This document shows, in pieces, positions 33,481-45,600 of a stretch of DNA of 53,612 nt (position 1 is its first letter; each line of letters begins with the position of its first letter). The notes beneath the pieces were generated by a model, which saw nothing but the letters and a program-made list of their open reading frames with translations, was not told the origin of the DNA and did no database searches. This DNA comes from Phoronis australis. Taxonomy: Eukaryota > Phoronida > Phoronidae. The stretch is from the NCBI GenBank assembly GCA_002633005.1, contig NMRA01000523.1, positions 248,795 to 302,406 of the forward strand, read 5' to 3'. Made by a program: the position numbers and the translations under genes.

Positions 33481-35212
33481 CATCGGCTGGGATCGAAATT
33501 CTCCCGTTTTATCAGTGGCAGCCCAACTGACTTTGCAGTCTAATACCCCTTCTCGTCCACTTTTACATTGTCTTATTGGATGACTTTCGGAAACACTCTC
33601 CCCCCTCCTCTTCAATAAATCTGGATGTGCGTCGTACTGTGTCTTCAAAATAGAGTAGATTCGTGTAACGGTCCAAGTGCGTTGTATTCAGTGGCGACTT
33701 GGATGGGTGAGGACTGGCCCGGGTGTCTGACGAAAAGTAAGCCTGATATTCACAAGCATTATTTGCCTCAGTCCCGGAACACTAAGTGACCATTTTTTTC
33801 TCATGTTCTATTCTTAAACCACGTAATATGTAATGGTGTCGGAAATCCCGTTTTGGTGGAAATCGCAGTCACAAGTTCGATACCGTGGTGGCAATTGGGG
33901 GCCGGGGAGGGTGTGTAGCTGGCGAGGACCGGGATAACATTGCTTTCTCCGTCCTATGTGACTACACTCATAAGCAGTCGAGTGCATTTCCAAACCGTCA
34001 CTGTCTTGGTTCTCATATCAAAAGTAAATTTGAGAAAAATGTAAAAACAGCTTCAATTGCTTGGTAATTGCTGATTTTCGAAATATCTCCGCCAACTTGG
34101 AATTCACTGTCTTTTCAGAAGGCGATCGGGTCTAGTGGACAGACGTTCAGCGCCATCTACAGATACAGTGTAATGCAGATAACGGGAAGTTTCAACCAAT
34201 TGGTGTAAACTGTGTTTTAAACACCTTCGCTGCTTTCATAAAGCCGGCAAATTTCCATGGCTGAGCGGTGTGGTGTACTTTTGACTTAGGGAAATTTGGC
34301 AAACCTCTTGAATGGAAGAAGCACATCATGTTCCATAAATTTACCGCGGTTGCGAAGTGAGTCGCGCGGCGATTGATGCAGCAGAAGAATTTCGATCCCA
34401 GCCGATGTCAACAAGCTAATGTAAAATAATGAACGTAATCATCGGAATGGCTGACAGTGGCATTTGTTCCTCTAGTTCTTAAATTAATGAATCACCGTGT
34501 AGTACTTGAATTTTTCTCCACCGAATCTGAGTCGGGGTCAAGCGGAAGTTACTTTCATGCTCCCATTCACTCTAGATAGCGCCAATATGAAATGTCTGCC
34601 ATTCCAATTATCCTTTCGTCCTCAGGATCTCTGTCAACAATTCATTCGTCTGGGCTGCTTTATTTTTCTAGATCAATCATATGGGCTTCAACTTGAAAAG
34701 GATATACTTTAATTATTGATTCAAGTACAACTGTATCATTTCCTGATGCAACTTTCTGTGACAAATTCGATGCCCTTTTGCGATGTAACGCAATAACTGA
34801 AACTCGTGTTGTGCGCAAGCGTGTAGACAACTATTTCCGCGCTGTGAGCGTCCGTGTGAACCTACTCAAATCGAAGATACAGCTCAACACTGTACGTAGT
34901 AAGCAAAAAGTGCTACCTCGCACGTTGGCGTAAGTTAGAAACCAATTCCAATGGTAGCATATACATTATTGTACTGACTCCGTTCGACGTTTAGTCAAGG
35001 CATGGTTTCAAAGAAATTCGGACTTTTCTACCGTTTGTTGCGAATCACAACTGGATTCTAACTGTGTTCTGTTTATTCGTCCTTCGCGAGAACTTGGAAT
35101 CCCTAATTAAAAAGTGTTGTTATTAAAAACAAATTTCCAAAAAAAAACAATCCCACTGTCGGTTTACGCTTCCGTTAATATAAACCACCGACGGCTGCCC
35201 TCTTTGAAATGA
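33481..35212. other. Spacer between transposon copies A and B, no recognisable gene
   Basis: 1.7 kb lies between two inverted transposon copies. Short frames at 33885-34067 and 34506-34712 have no domain support. Confidence 0.5.
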
Positions 35213-35216
35213 TTAA

Positions 35217-36882
35217 AGGAGCATATACACCCAAAAAACAACCTAATTTGTATCAATTTAGATCGAGTAGTTCTACTCCATAACGACACGTACGGTTGCG
35301 TTACCTGACACCTGACGGCAGACGGAGGTGTTGAAATTATCCAATGACGTCATCAGTTTCACACGCAGTCTGTTCAGCAGTTCACAACACGAGTTACTGG
35401 TGTCAGCTTACCGCTTGAAGTCATCGTTTAACACCAATAAATCATCAAACTTCGATGTAAAACCCTTAAAAATACACCGAGTTCTTATAAAAATGTGTTG
35501 TTTTATTTCACTCTTACGGATTCATTTGTATTTGGACACACCGAAGCCTACAAAGTTCGCCAGGCTAATAAGGTCCGTAGCAGGAGTTTGGGGTCTGTTC
35601 AGAGATAATTTCGAAGTATTTTCCGTGAGATACAGACAGGCGAACCTAGATCTGTGTTGTTTAGACTTGTGATTTTTTGAGTTCTAAGCACAAAACGCTT
35701 GTTAGCCTAGCCAGTGGCTCGGAGCCCGATCAGGCCAGTCGCGGCGGGCCGGATTTACTCGTTATCCACGCCATTGGCGCGGAAACTGATCAGACATCAC
35801 AAACATCAACCAGTCAAAGTTCAGTGGAAACTTACCTTCCAGTCAAGAAAATACTATACTAGTGAGCCACAGTAATGTGCACCTGATTATGTTGGTGAAT
35901 TAGCCACAAAAATGCAAATATACTAACTCGTCGGCGGCCGCGAATTCAGGTTCCGCTTTGGCCACAGCACCATCAGGCCAGAAGTTGTACATGTACATTG
36001 ACAATCATTATTTGAGTAATGTAAATGTAAATAAAGATTCCCCTAACAAATGGCCGAGGGATGGAAATCGAGTTGTTTCACAACAGTTTCTGCCAGCAAA
36101 CACTAAATTAGCATGAGCTCACACGGCCTACCCGTCAATTAGTTTTTTTTTTGCTCCTAAAGCCGGTAACGCAGTGTTTTATTCATTGCTGGCTTCTCAA
36201 ATCATTTGCACTCACGAACACTCCACAGAAATTACAAACTGCATGATAATAATTAATTTTGAAACAGAACGCCCAGTAATAAACGCCAACATGGCAACTC
36301 GCAATCCCGACTTAGGACGAGCTAGAGCTCATCAGTCCCGACTTCGCAGGTGGATCGTTAAGTTTTACAGGCTATCAATTCGAACAGGAATACAGTGATG
36401 AAGAAATACATGTACTAGAGAGGAACCGTGAACAAGCTCAGACAACGGAACGTGTGGAGTTATTTGGCAAGCCGGCATTCGTCAGGCACTGTCGACGTCT
36501 GCAGGCCACAGACACGGAGATGTTTTACGACCTCATACTATTTAGAGCGTACATTTCATTCTTCACTACCCTGAGCCACTTCCTAAGCATTTCGGACTCT
36601 CGAGGAAGTAAAAAAACGATATACCCGCTTTCCTCGCAGCTGCTTAATTCGGACAAGCGGGAACGATGCACCGCAACATATAGCGGCATTCACTCTGCAT
36701 ATGAACCATAGCGGCATTCATTCTGCATATGAACCACTGACGTCGCTAGCGTCGTTTCTCACCTTCCTCACAGGTTAACACGACACCTGTTGGCAAGGTA
36801 AGGCCGACCGTATGCGAAGCGATGTGGATATAGACCGATTAAGACGGCAAAAAAGACTAATTAAATCGGGTGGCATTCTCCT
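35217..36882 (-). mobile_element. TTAA DNA transposon, copy B (1666 bp, both ends present), Kolobok-like
   Basis: TTAA flanks both sides (35213-35216 and 36883-36886), a clean 4-bp target duplication. The right end GGTGGCATTCTCCT is the reverse complement of the family terminus AGGAGAATGCCACC, while the left end AGGAGCATATACACC is degenerate. THAP reads on the minus strand near 36700-36470 with frameshifts. The opposite-strand frame reads from MATRNPDLGRARAHQSRLRR near 36291. Two TACATGTA octamers in this copy (35988, 36407) are absent from the aligned positions of A and C. Confidence 0.8.
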
Positions 36883-36904
36883 TTAAGTTTGGTTTCTTTG
36901 GATG

Positions 36905-37126
36905 CTACTTTGCAAACTGTTGCGGGTCGGCAAATTGAGTGCATGGTCGAGGTTTTTGGGTGTGTTCTACCGCGTTTCGACAGTTGCGAGTGCTAGGATG
37001 AGTTTGTACCTCTTTTTGTCTCTGTTTATCACTTTCCACCTTTCGGAGTAATAGGTGACGCTCCAGTCGTTGTATTGCAATTTTTAAATCCACGAGAGGA
37101 GTCTCTGTCTTTTGGGAATGAAGTTT
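36905..37126 (-). other. Unassigned open frame beside transposon copy B
   Basis: A 72-codon open stretch reads LHSQKTETPLVDLKIAIQRL, then ERHLLLRKVESDKQRQKE, ending at TAG. It has amphipathic, coiled-coil-like character and unbiased composition unlike nearby chance frames. No domain was recognised and no good acceptor was found. It could be an exon remnant or repeat-derived sequence. Confidence 0.2.
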
Positions 37127-38400
37127 AGTTAGACTTTAGAACACAATTCAAAAGGTACATGTAGATAAAAATGGTTGTAGGGCAAAGGGCGAGTCCTCGT
37201 TCCATATAATATTTAAACTGTGATTGTATTTTACCACTGGATGACACGCAGCTATTGCATGGCTGCATCGCCACTTATTTGGGTGGTGGTTGCGTGGTCA
37301 ATTTTACCGCATATTTACATGTAGTTGCGTGAAAACTGTTACAATTTTGACGGCATACGGCATAGTTTTCAATGTCAACGTCAGACGGTACAGGGATCCA
37401 ATGTTATATGTACAAAAAATTAAGGCGAGACAAATCCCTAACCCATTGCTTCACATCACAGTGCGTAATATCACAGCTCTTTGTTCCCCAGTGTTCCAGT
37501 ACAGGGATCTCTCTGCATGATGCTGCATTATGAGGAGTGACTCTTGAATTAACAACCTAACACATTTATTGTTTTGGTCAAACATTTTTACACCTGCGAA
37601 GGCTATTTAATGGCCAGTGACAATAGAGCGAGTCAACAGAGCGCTATCAATGGTATCCTTCTTATATGTACATGTACATGTACATGTATGTACAGTCAGT
37701 TTGTTAAGCAGAGTTCTGGTGGGCAAACCGATATAAAACTCCCCTCAATTTTTGCAACTGGTACACTGCATTACTAGTCTGAACAATTTTTTTATGTTCA
37801 GTTTTAAGCCTTGACAAACGAGCAAGTTTCATAGATGGTCTAAATATATCAAGAGCCACTTTACTGAAGGAGCAACAGCTGTCAGTAACATGTGTAACTG
37901 TCGATCGGATGACAGATGAAGAAAGAATACATGAATGATGACTTTTTCCTGTTCAAGACCTTGCATGCTGGTAGGAAGCGAGTGCTGTCTCTCCGCTGAG
38001 CACATGAGTAAAAGGAGTACTATAGTAACCGTTGAGTGATTTACATAGGTAACTTATTTCTGCTCCAAACAGATCGTACTCACAACAAATTCTCCATGAT
38101 CTGTACAGCAAAATGTTAGTTAAGTCACTTTTATTCGCTTTCTTGGAAGGCAATTATCCCACCTTATATATAGACTTCAGAGTGTATGTTTACAATATAC
38201 ACTTGAAAGCATTCCAAAATCACTACGATTTTAATAAAAAATGTAATTGCAGGCGGTCTGATACACGTTGTACCAGACGAGCGCAAGCCTCGCATCTGGG
38301 CCCATATGATTGCACTGATCACCTGGAAATATTTTTATGCTTTATTAATATATAGTTAAAACTGAGATGAGGATCTAGAAACCTGGCTCAAGGGCTTAGC
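37127..38400. other. Intergenic, no recognisable gene
   Basis: Contains a run of three overlapping TACATGTA octamers at 37669-37688 and otherwise nothing supported. Confidence 0.5.
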
Positions 38401-38474
38401 AGTGTGACCTGGTGGGACTCGAACCCACGGCGACCTCGATTAAAGAAAGCGGGCACTTATCACCAGGCCACACT
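38401..38474 (-). tRNA. tRNA-like / Pol III element (tRNA pseudogene or SINE head)
   Basis: On the minus strand a perfect B box GGTTCGAGTCC sits in a 5-bp T-arm (GTGGG/CCCAC). An A-box-like TGGCCTGGTGA lies upstream, and a TGGCCTG/CAGGTCA acceptor-like stem closes a 66-nt core. The core is short and the anticodon arm is not clean, so a functional tRNA is unlikely. Pairing extends outward to a 12-bp stem (AGTGTGACCTGG with CCAGGCCACACT), which a normal tRNA would not have. Confidence 0.45.
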
Positions 38475-38485
38475 GCCTCCTCTCA

Positions 38486-39240
38486 CTACGATTTACTAAG
38501 ACATAAAAAAATGCAGAGAATTATCAGTCTCCGCCTCCACAGTAAACTTAATTCAGAGTTCAGCCAATTCAGGAAAGGTGTGACGTTATTTAGGTCACTA
38601 ATCATCGCGAAAATGTCATCTACATGTACATAACGTTTGATAAACAGGCTACAGAGCAGTGAGTCATCACCGCGATGGTAAATACGGGTAATGCAAAACA
38701 TTGACCGCTAGTAACTTTAATTTAAAACTGCATAACCTGTCTAAATCATGAGGTAACCCTCTTACTGTAGGCTTTTTGTTTCGAAACAATATCCCAGGAC
38801 CTACACGTGTATTGGGAATGCGATGCCTCGCTCTGTCTGTAAAAAAACGGGCTCGTGACGCAGACAGGTACATGTATATGAAAGCCGTGCTCACCGGCTT
38901 TCGAACGTAAGGATTCCGACAGTGAGTTATGATAAGATCTTCAATACTTCAAAAGTATTGAAGCGGCGTCATCCTGCAGCTCCGTTTGATATGATGAATA
39001 ATTATTGAATACGAAAGATTGGCCGCTAATGAGTTTAATTCAAAACTTCATAATATGTTCAAATTGTGTAATAATCCTTCTTCTAGAAATGTAGGTTTTG
39101 ACCCGAACAGGATCGAGGTCGTTGTAGGCTTTTATGATAAATCCTAAACGGCAAACAAATTGTGATTTCTGTGTACATAGACACGATAATTTGTCAGGCA
39201 GCATGTCAGTAGATAAAGCTAAAGGCGAGAGGACATGCAC
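38486..39240 (-). pseudogene. Fossil reverse transcriptase fragment
   Basis: Minus-strand frames near 38660-38520 read FIKRYVHVDDIFAMISD then NNVTPFLNWLNSE. Without two inserted residues this is the RYVDDIFA active-site phrase of reverse transcriptases, followed by a Penelope/LINE-like FLNxLN helix. Upstream frames to 39240 are open in pieces. Two of these (about 38700-38790 and 39015-39110) are direct repeats of one another. The fragment is heavily decayed and the family is uncertain. Confidence 0.4.
38939..38963. repeat. Perfect 11-bp hairpin
   Basis: CTTCAATACTT, loop CAA, AAGTATTGAAG. Confidence 0.8.
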
Positions 39241-39422
39241 CTTAAAACATGCCTTTGAAATGTGAACGGTTATTTTGCATGTCGCTTATACTTGAATTTG
39301 CAAATGCTTTGTCTATTTTCAGCCCAGGATTCTGATGTGAGATATTTTCTTGAGTAATCGAACTGTTGATATCGCTTATGACACGTGACCGCCTCTAAGT
39401 TATCAGCAAACACAATAACAAG

Positions 39423-39638
39423 ATGGAGTACGACGAATTCATAAGCACATATGTTGGTCACTCAAACCGTTACCAGGTGGAAATTTTCATTCTTATTGCG
39501 TTTGTACCATTGCTTTTGCCGATGACGAATATGATCCAGGTTTTTGTAGCCGCCATACCGGACCACTGGTGCACAGCGCCACCTGTGTTGGCGAACTTCT
39601 CAGTTCAGACGGCAAAGGCGTTATCGATACCATTCAAA
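39423..39638 (+). CDS. SLC22 exon 1: start, TM1, first part of extracellular loop
   Basis: 72 codons, MEYDEFISTYVGHSNRYQVE... The MxYDE...G...YQ start is the SLC22 N-terminal signature, and PDHWCTAPP follows TM1. The donor is AAA|GTACGT in phase 0. Confidence 0.92.
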
Positions 39639-42600
39639 GTACGTAAGCCTATAACTTGTTACGATTGCGCCGTTTAAGACCAGGTTTATGAACTCCATAA
39701 AATTGAAGCTTACCTGATTTGTTCATTTTATAGAAAGACTTTGTCGCTCCTTGTTTTCAATGTTGAATACTTGACCGAAGGGCTTGGAGGTTTAAATGCT
39801 TTACGTGCTTACCAATCCTGAATGAGCCTGCAACTAAAGTAACAGGCAACGCGTGCATTCAAAAACTTTCGAGCTCAAAGGTTGAATAGCTTCAATAACT
39901 TGAACTCCGAGGCGTTTTCTTGAGTCGCTGATAGATTCGATGTTCTTGTTCGTTACATAAATCAATGCCTTACATCAGGCAAAATATTATGAGACCGAAG
40001 TGGATTCATTCATTCATCGTTGGTTTTTGGCACTCGGAGAAATTGAGTTTTAATGTCTCCATTGTTCACGTTTAATGGTATTCAACGCCATCTTTAAGAA
40101 CAATTAATTTTGATATAGGGGAAACTTCAAAGATATTTTCAATGCTCCAAGCTAGCGTCCATTATTAGAAAATCCAGTGTTGACGGAGTGGAGTTCAATG
40201 ATTGCTTCTGAGGCTAAGTTTGCTATTCATACTCAAGTTTTGAAGATGTCGATTTAACCTTTAAGCTAGTTGTCGCTATCTGTAATTATGAAAACAATGC
40301 GAAAACATAATACAAGTAATTTTGACGAAAGAGCTCCATTCGGGTATGTTACACATGGACGTTTGGCACTTTACATAGGGCTACGGGAATAAAATCAACA
40401 AAATTGCACTCTTGTATATAACATTCATTTGTATTACAACTACATGTATTACAGGATGGCAAATACGAACAATGCGATATGTACAACCTGTCAAACTTCA
40501 CCTCATTGTTTCCTATCACGAACAACTGGAATGTGACGCTGGAAGGACTGGGCATCAACAGATCAGAACTGTCAACCGTTGCCTGCACATCTTGGACTTT
40601 CGATACAACCGAATACCCCGAGACCATTGTCACCAAGGTAGCTGTCTCATTGTTTTAGCTATCTAGGTTCCTCACGCAGCCGTTCAGTTTACATCCTTCA
40701 GTCTCGGCTAAATTACTCAAAATCAAGGCAATATTTTTATCGTCGGCCCAGGCTTAACAATAACTCTTTTGCGGGCCTACTGTTCCCGGATGTCTGAAAC
40801 AGTCCCGATTAGGGACTCACTTTGTTCCCTCAACCTTTTGTGTTTTTGTGTCTTTCTTTACTCACATTTGTAATATTTTCATATCACATCATCTTTATTA
40901 TGAACTCAGTCCTCTTTGACTAATGACATAGTCTAATAATATAACTAAGAACTGAGTCCTAAGTTCAGTACGCTGTAGATTTAGGGAAAATAGTTGAGTC
41001 TTTTTAGGGATTGTTTCATGGAGATGTGACGCCAATGGGAAAGCGACATATGACGCAGTGTTTCTGTTGTAGTGGAACTTGGTCTGCGATAAAGCATACA
41101 TCGGGGCATCACCGGCGTCCATTATTGGAGTCTCCCAGATACTCAGCAGCATCACATTCGGATACTTGGCAGACAAGTGAGACGTTGAGGGTGATTCTAT
41201 AAGTAAACCAACTAGACACTGCAATGCTCATTGTGTCATTGAGAATTTAAATAAAAACAAAACACTTGATTCTGATAAACGATTTAGATTTTATTCTCTC
41301 ACCATGTACTTGCACTCGTTTACTATAGGGGATGGATAGGCATAAGACATTCACTTGAGAACAATACGCATCACACTGTTGTCGTGTTGTGTTTGGAATG
41401 GGATTTTTAAAATCCATTCCATTTTCTAGTTATACCGCTGTGCCTAACGCCTGACGTTTCGCAACAAAATAATTCTGCACAAACATCTAGTGATTGATTG
41501 TATTCAATGCCGACGAAAAGTAAATGGCTAATGTAAAGCAAAACATTCACACTCATAAGAGCATAGATTATATAAAGGTTAGAATATGAAATATATCCAC
41601 TTAGTGATGATCCCGGTTAATAACACTGCTATAATATTAGCGAATTCAAAATCATTTCAGGTTTGGACGTCGAAAGCTGATTATTGCACAGACGTTTCTA
41701 CGTATTTTGACTGGCGTAGCCTCGGCATTCGCCAACGGCCCGATATCCTACGTTGTTATCTCGTTTTTATCAGGCTTTTCAAACGGAGGAGTCTACAATG
41801 CCGCTTGGATTCTTGGTAAGTTGTGATGAAAAAAGTTTATTTCGAATTAAAACACAACATGTTAGGTGCCGTGTTTCTTTCAAAAGTTCAATTCTGCGCT
41901 GCATTCAATAACAGCAACCATTCGCGACATCTATTGGTCAATTAACTCGCTTAAAAGTTTGTCGAATCACTCGCGACTTAACACGGCGGAAATAACCGGG
42001 GCACACGCGGTCATTCTACCATTGTAAGGTACCAAGTTTACTCAAAAACATGTGTGACGCTAAAATAGCACCCCATGCAGTAAAGATGCGAGTTTTGCAG
42101 CTAATCAGCTACAATGTAAACCACCACAACCATGCCTTCAACTCAATTCTGTCAATACCACTGTTTTTAAAATAAATTGCTGATTGTCAGGTCGACAATA
42201 CTATAATAATAAATAATTCCAAAATTGTCATTTTGGTATTTTTCCAATGCTTATTGCACAATGCTTACATCTACACAATATAGAAAAAGCTATTTAAAGG
42301 AGAATGCCACCCAAACAACAATCTATTTTATATCAATTTATATCTAGTAGTTCTACTCGATTACGGCACGTTCGGTTGCGCTACTGACACCTGACGGCAG
42401 ACGGAGGTGTTGAACTTATCCAAGACGTCATTGGTTTCACACGCAGTCTGTTCAGCAGTTTATACCACCGGTTACTGGTGTCAGCTTATCGCTTGAATTC
42501 ATCGTTTAACACCAATAATTATAAATCATCAAACTTCTATGTAAAACCCTTAAAAATACACCGAATTCTTATAAAAACGTGTTGTTTTATTTTGCTGTTG

Positions 42601-45600
42601 TACTGTTGGATTTATTGGTATTTGGACACACTGTAGCCTACAAAGTTCGGCAGGCCAATTTACCAAGGTCCGTAGCAGGAGTTTGGGGTCTTTCCGGAGA
42701 TAAATTCGAAGCATTCTTCCGTGAAATACAGGCAGGAGAACCTAGATCTGTGTTGTTTAGACTTGTGATTTTTTGAGTTCTAAACACACAAAACGCTTGT
42801 TATCCCGGCCAGTGGCTCGGAACCCGATCAGGCCCGTCGCTGCCGAAGGGACTGGCATGAACATAAACCAGCTTGATTTGGAAACTAAACCTCCACTCAC
42901 GAAAAGACTATAATAGTGAACCAAAGAAATAATGTCCACGTAATTATTTATGTGAATTAGCTACGAAACTGGAAATCTACTTACTTGTAGGGGGCCGCGA
43001 CGTCGGGTTCCCCTTCCACAGACCGTCAGGGAAAAGGTTGTACAGTAACAATGGTCTGAACAATGTATTTGTATTTCTAAATAAAGATTCCCCTAACATG
43101 TGACCATGCATATAAAATCGAGTAATTGTTTCACAAGAACTTCCTGTCAGCAAACACTGAATTAGCATGCGCTCACACGGCCTCGGTGCACGGTCAGATA
43201 CTTTTTGTACCTTTATTGCCGGCATCAAAAGCCAGAAATGCAGTGGTTTATTCATTAATTGCTGGCTTCTCAACATTGGCACTAACGAATACTGCAAAAG
43301 CATTAAAAACTGTATCTAATGAGACAGACTTCGTTTCAGTTTTATATAAGCATTGGATAAGGATGAGAATAATTTTGAAACAGAACGCAGAATAATAACC
43401 GTCTACATGGCAACTCGCTCAGCGCCAATCCCAACTTAGTCAATAGCTCATCCGACGAAGACTTCACTAGTCGGATCGTTAGGTTTCACATTTGCAACCG
43501 GAATACTAGAGAGGCGCCGTGAACATGCACAGGCAACGGAACGTATGGATAGATCTTTGGTAAGCCGGCATTCGTCAGAGAAATCATTGTCAACGAAATG
43601 CTGGCCGCAGACTCAGAGATGTTTCACGGCCTCATACTTGCTATTAACAGCGTACCTTTCATTCTTCACTACCGCGAGCCACCTAAGCATTTCGGGCTCT
43701 CAAGAAAGTCGAAAAAACGATATACCCCCTTTCTTCGCAGCTTCATAAAATTAAGTTCGGACAAGCGGGAACGATGCACTGCAATATAGCGGCATTTACT
43801 CTGCAGACGAACCACTGACGTCGCTGCGTCGTTTCTCACCTTCCTCACAGGTTAACGCGACACCTCTCAGCAAAGTGAGATCGACCTTATAAGAGGTGAT
43901 GTGGATATGGACCGATTAAGACGGTAAAAAAGACTAATTAAATCGGGTGGCATTCTCCTTTTATAATAAACCAACATTTGCTTAATATTTTTTGTTGAGC
44001 AATGTGGCAAAATATATTTTTCTTGTCCGCCCTATTGTGTGCTAAATAAGCGATGAATTAAAGTACTTGTAACATTCCGTGAAGGGTTAGACCCTTGCAC
44101 GTCGAAAAAACTATCTTCGCCATTGGACAGTATGAGTCCTGGGGTAAGCGAATATTCTTACGGGGTACAATTGGAAAATTACAAAACCCATGGTCATCAA
44201 TTCAGAAAGTGGATGCTTAGAAAGGGATTTATTTGTAGAAAGCCTCCAAGTTAAAGTCACTCTTTGTTGAAGTTTTGTTCTAGAAGGGTTAAATTTCATA
44301 AACGTAACACATCGTAGGAATTCTTGCAGAACTGTCATTAGACCAATTCAGGCTGAAAGAGCACAAGAACAGGTGTAGTGCAGCGGAACATTCGAACATC
44401 CTTTTCAAACGAAACTTCAAAACATAGATCGTATAAAAAGTCTTCAGATTTTGTAGACTGGTGGAGCATGAACTTGTAGCTTCGAAATCTGAAAGTGGAC
44501 TTTTTATGGGGAACTTAAAGACACCTTTTTGTAAAAATTTTGTAGAAAAGGGCATCACTTCGTAGGGTAACTGGTCGTGAAAAATCGCCCATCTGAGCGG
44601 CACGTCCTGTATTTATGTACGTCTTACTGTAGTACCCCGGGATACGAATTTGTAGTAGCAAATATAACAACATTGTTGGAACCTTTTGATGTCTTTGCAG
44701 TAATGGAGTACATAGGAGAAAAGAGACGTCTGTTGTTCGGCATAATTACAGTTACCATCTGGGCACTTGGATATGTGCTATTAGGCGGAGTCGCTTACTT
44801 CATACGCCATTGGTTCATTCTGACCCTCGTGTGCAACGTACCCGTGGTTTTGGTGTTACTGTTGTACATTTGGTAAGAATGTAGAGGATACGTCACCATG
44901 GTTATTTTATGTTCTAACATCAGTAGTGAAGCTACTAACGAGGAAGTGCAGACCAGTTCGCTCGAAGGTGAAACACGAAATGGGTCTTCTGTCTTTGTAA
45001 CAAAAGTGTAATTAACTCCCCTTTGTTTGCTTCTGTTAACCATTGACCCTCAAAGGCGTAACCGTAAGTATACGTACCACACATATTCACTCCGTGCCAG
45101 TGCAATAATCATCTCCTAGCGGACTTCAACGTCTTTTCATTAAATCTTTCGTGATGACATCAACTCCTCAACGATAAACAATGATTTTAAAAACATCTGA
45201 AGTACACCCGCATGTGAAGTACACACGCACGTTAAATGCATTTAGTGCGCTGCAGGAACATGTGTGTGGATAGCTTACGTTTTGATTTTGGTTGCCAAAA
45301 TAGTTCATAGACAAAAGATTAGCAACTTTCACATTTTCCACGAAACGCCCAGCGCATGCGTCACTTAATTTGTGCATTAATCTTAGTTTTCGCGATGAGT
45401 GTACATTCGGACGAAGCATTCTGGTGTTTTAGCATTGTCTAATAGTACGAAAGAAGGCATTTGACATTGAAAAGCGTCTCAACATCTTCCTGTTAAAGAA
45501 TTATTGGTGTCGAGGCTATTTTGGCAATAATTCAGGAAGTGCAAATCCCCGAGTCAAGCTGCTAACGAAAGTACTCAAACAACCATAATCGGCAGACTTA

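Noticed and set aside
43545-43789. Plus-strand frames ending RERCTAI in transposon copy C (similar at 32115 and 36454)
   Set aside because: They are antisense of the THAP finger. Only the upstream part (GSLGFT...ATER) seems independently conserved.
44111-44603. Two overlapping minus-strand frames in SLC22 intron 4
   Set aside because: No domain or splice support, and they lie just outside the required exon 5 entry.
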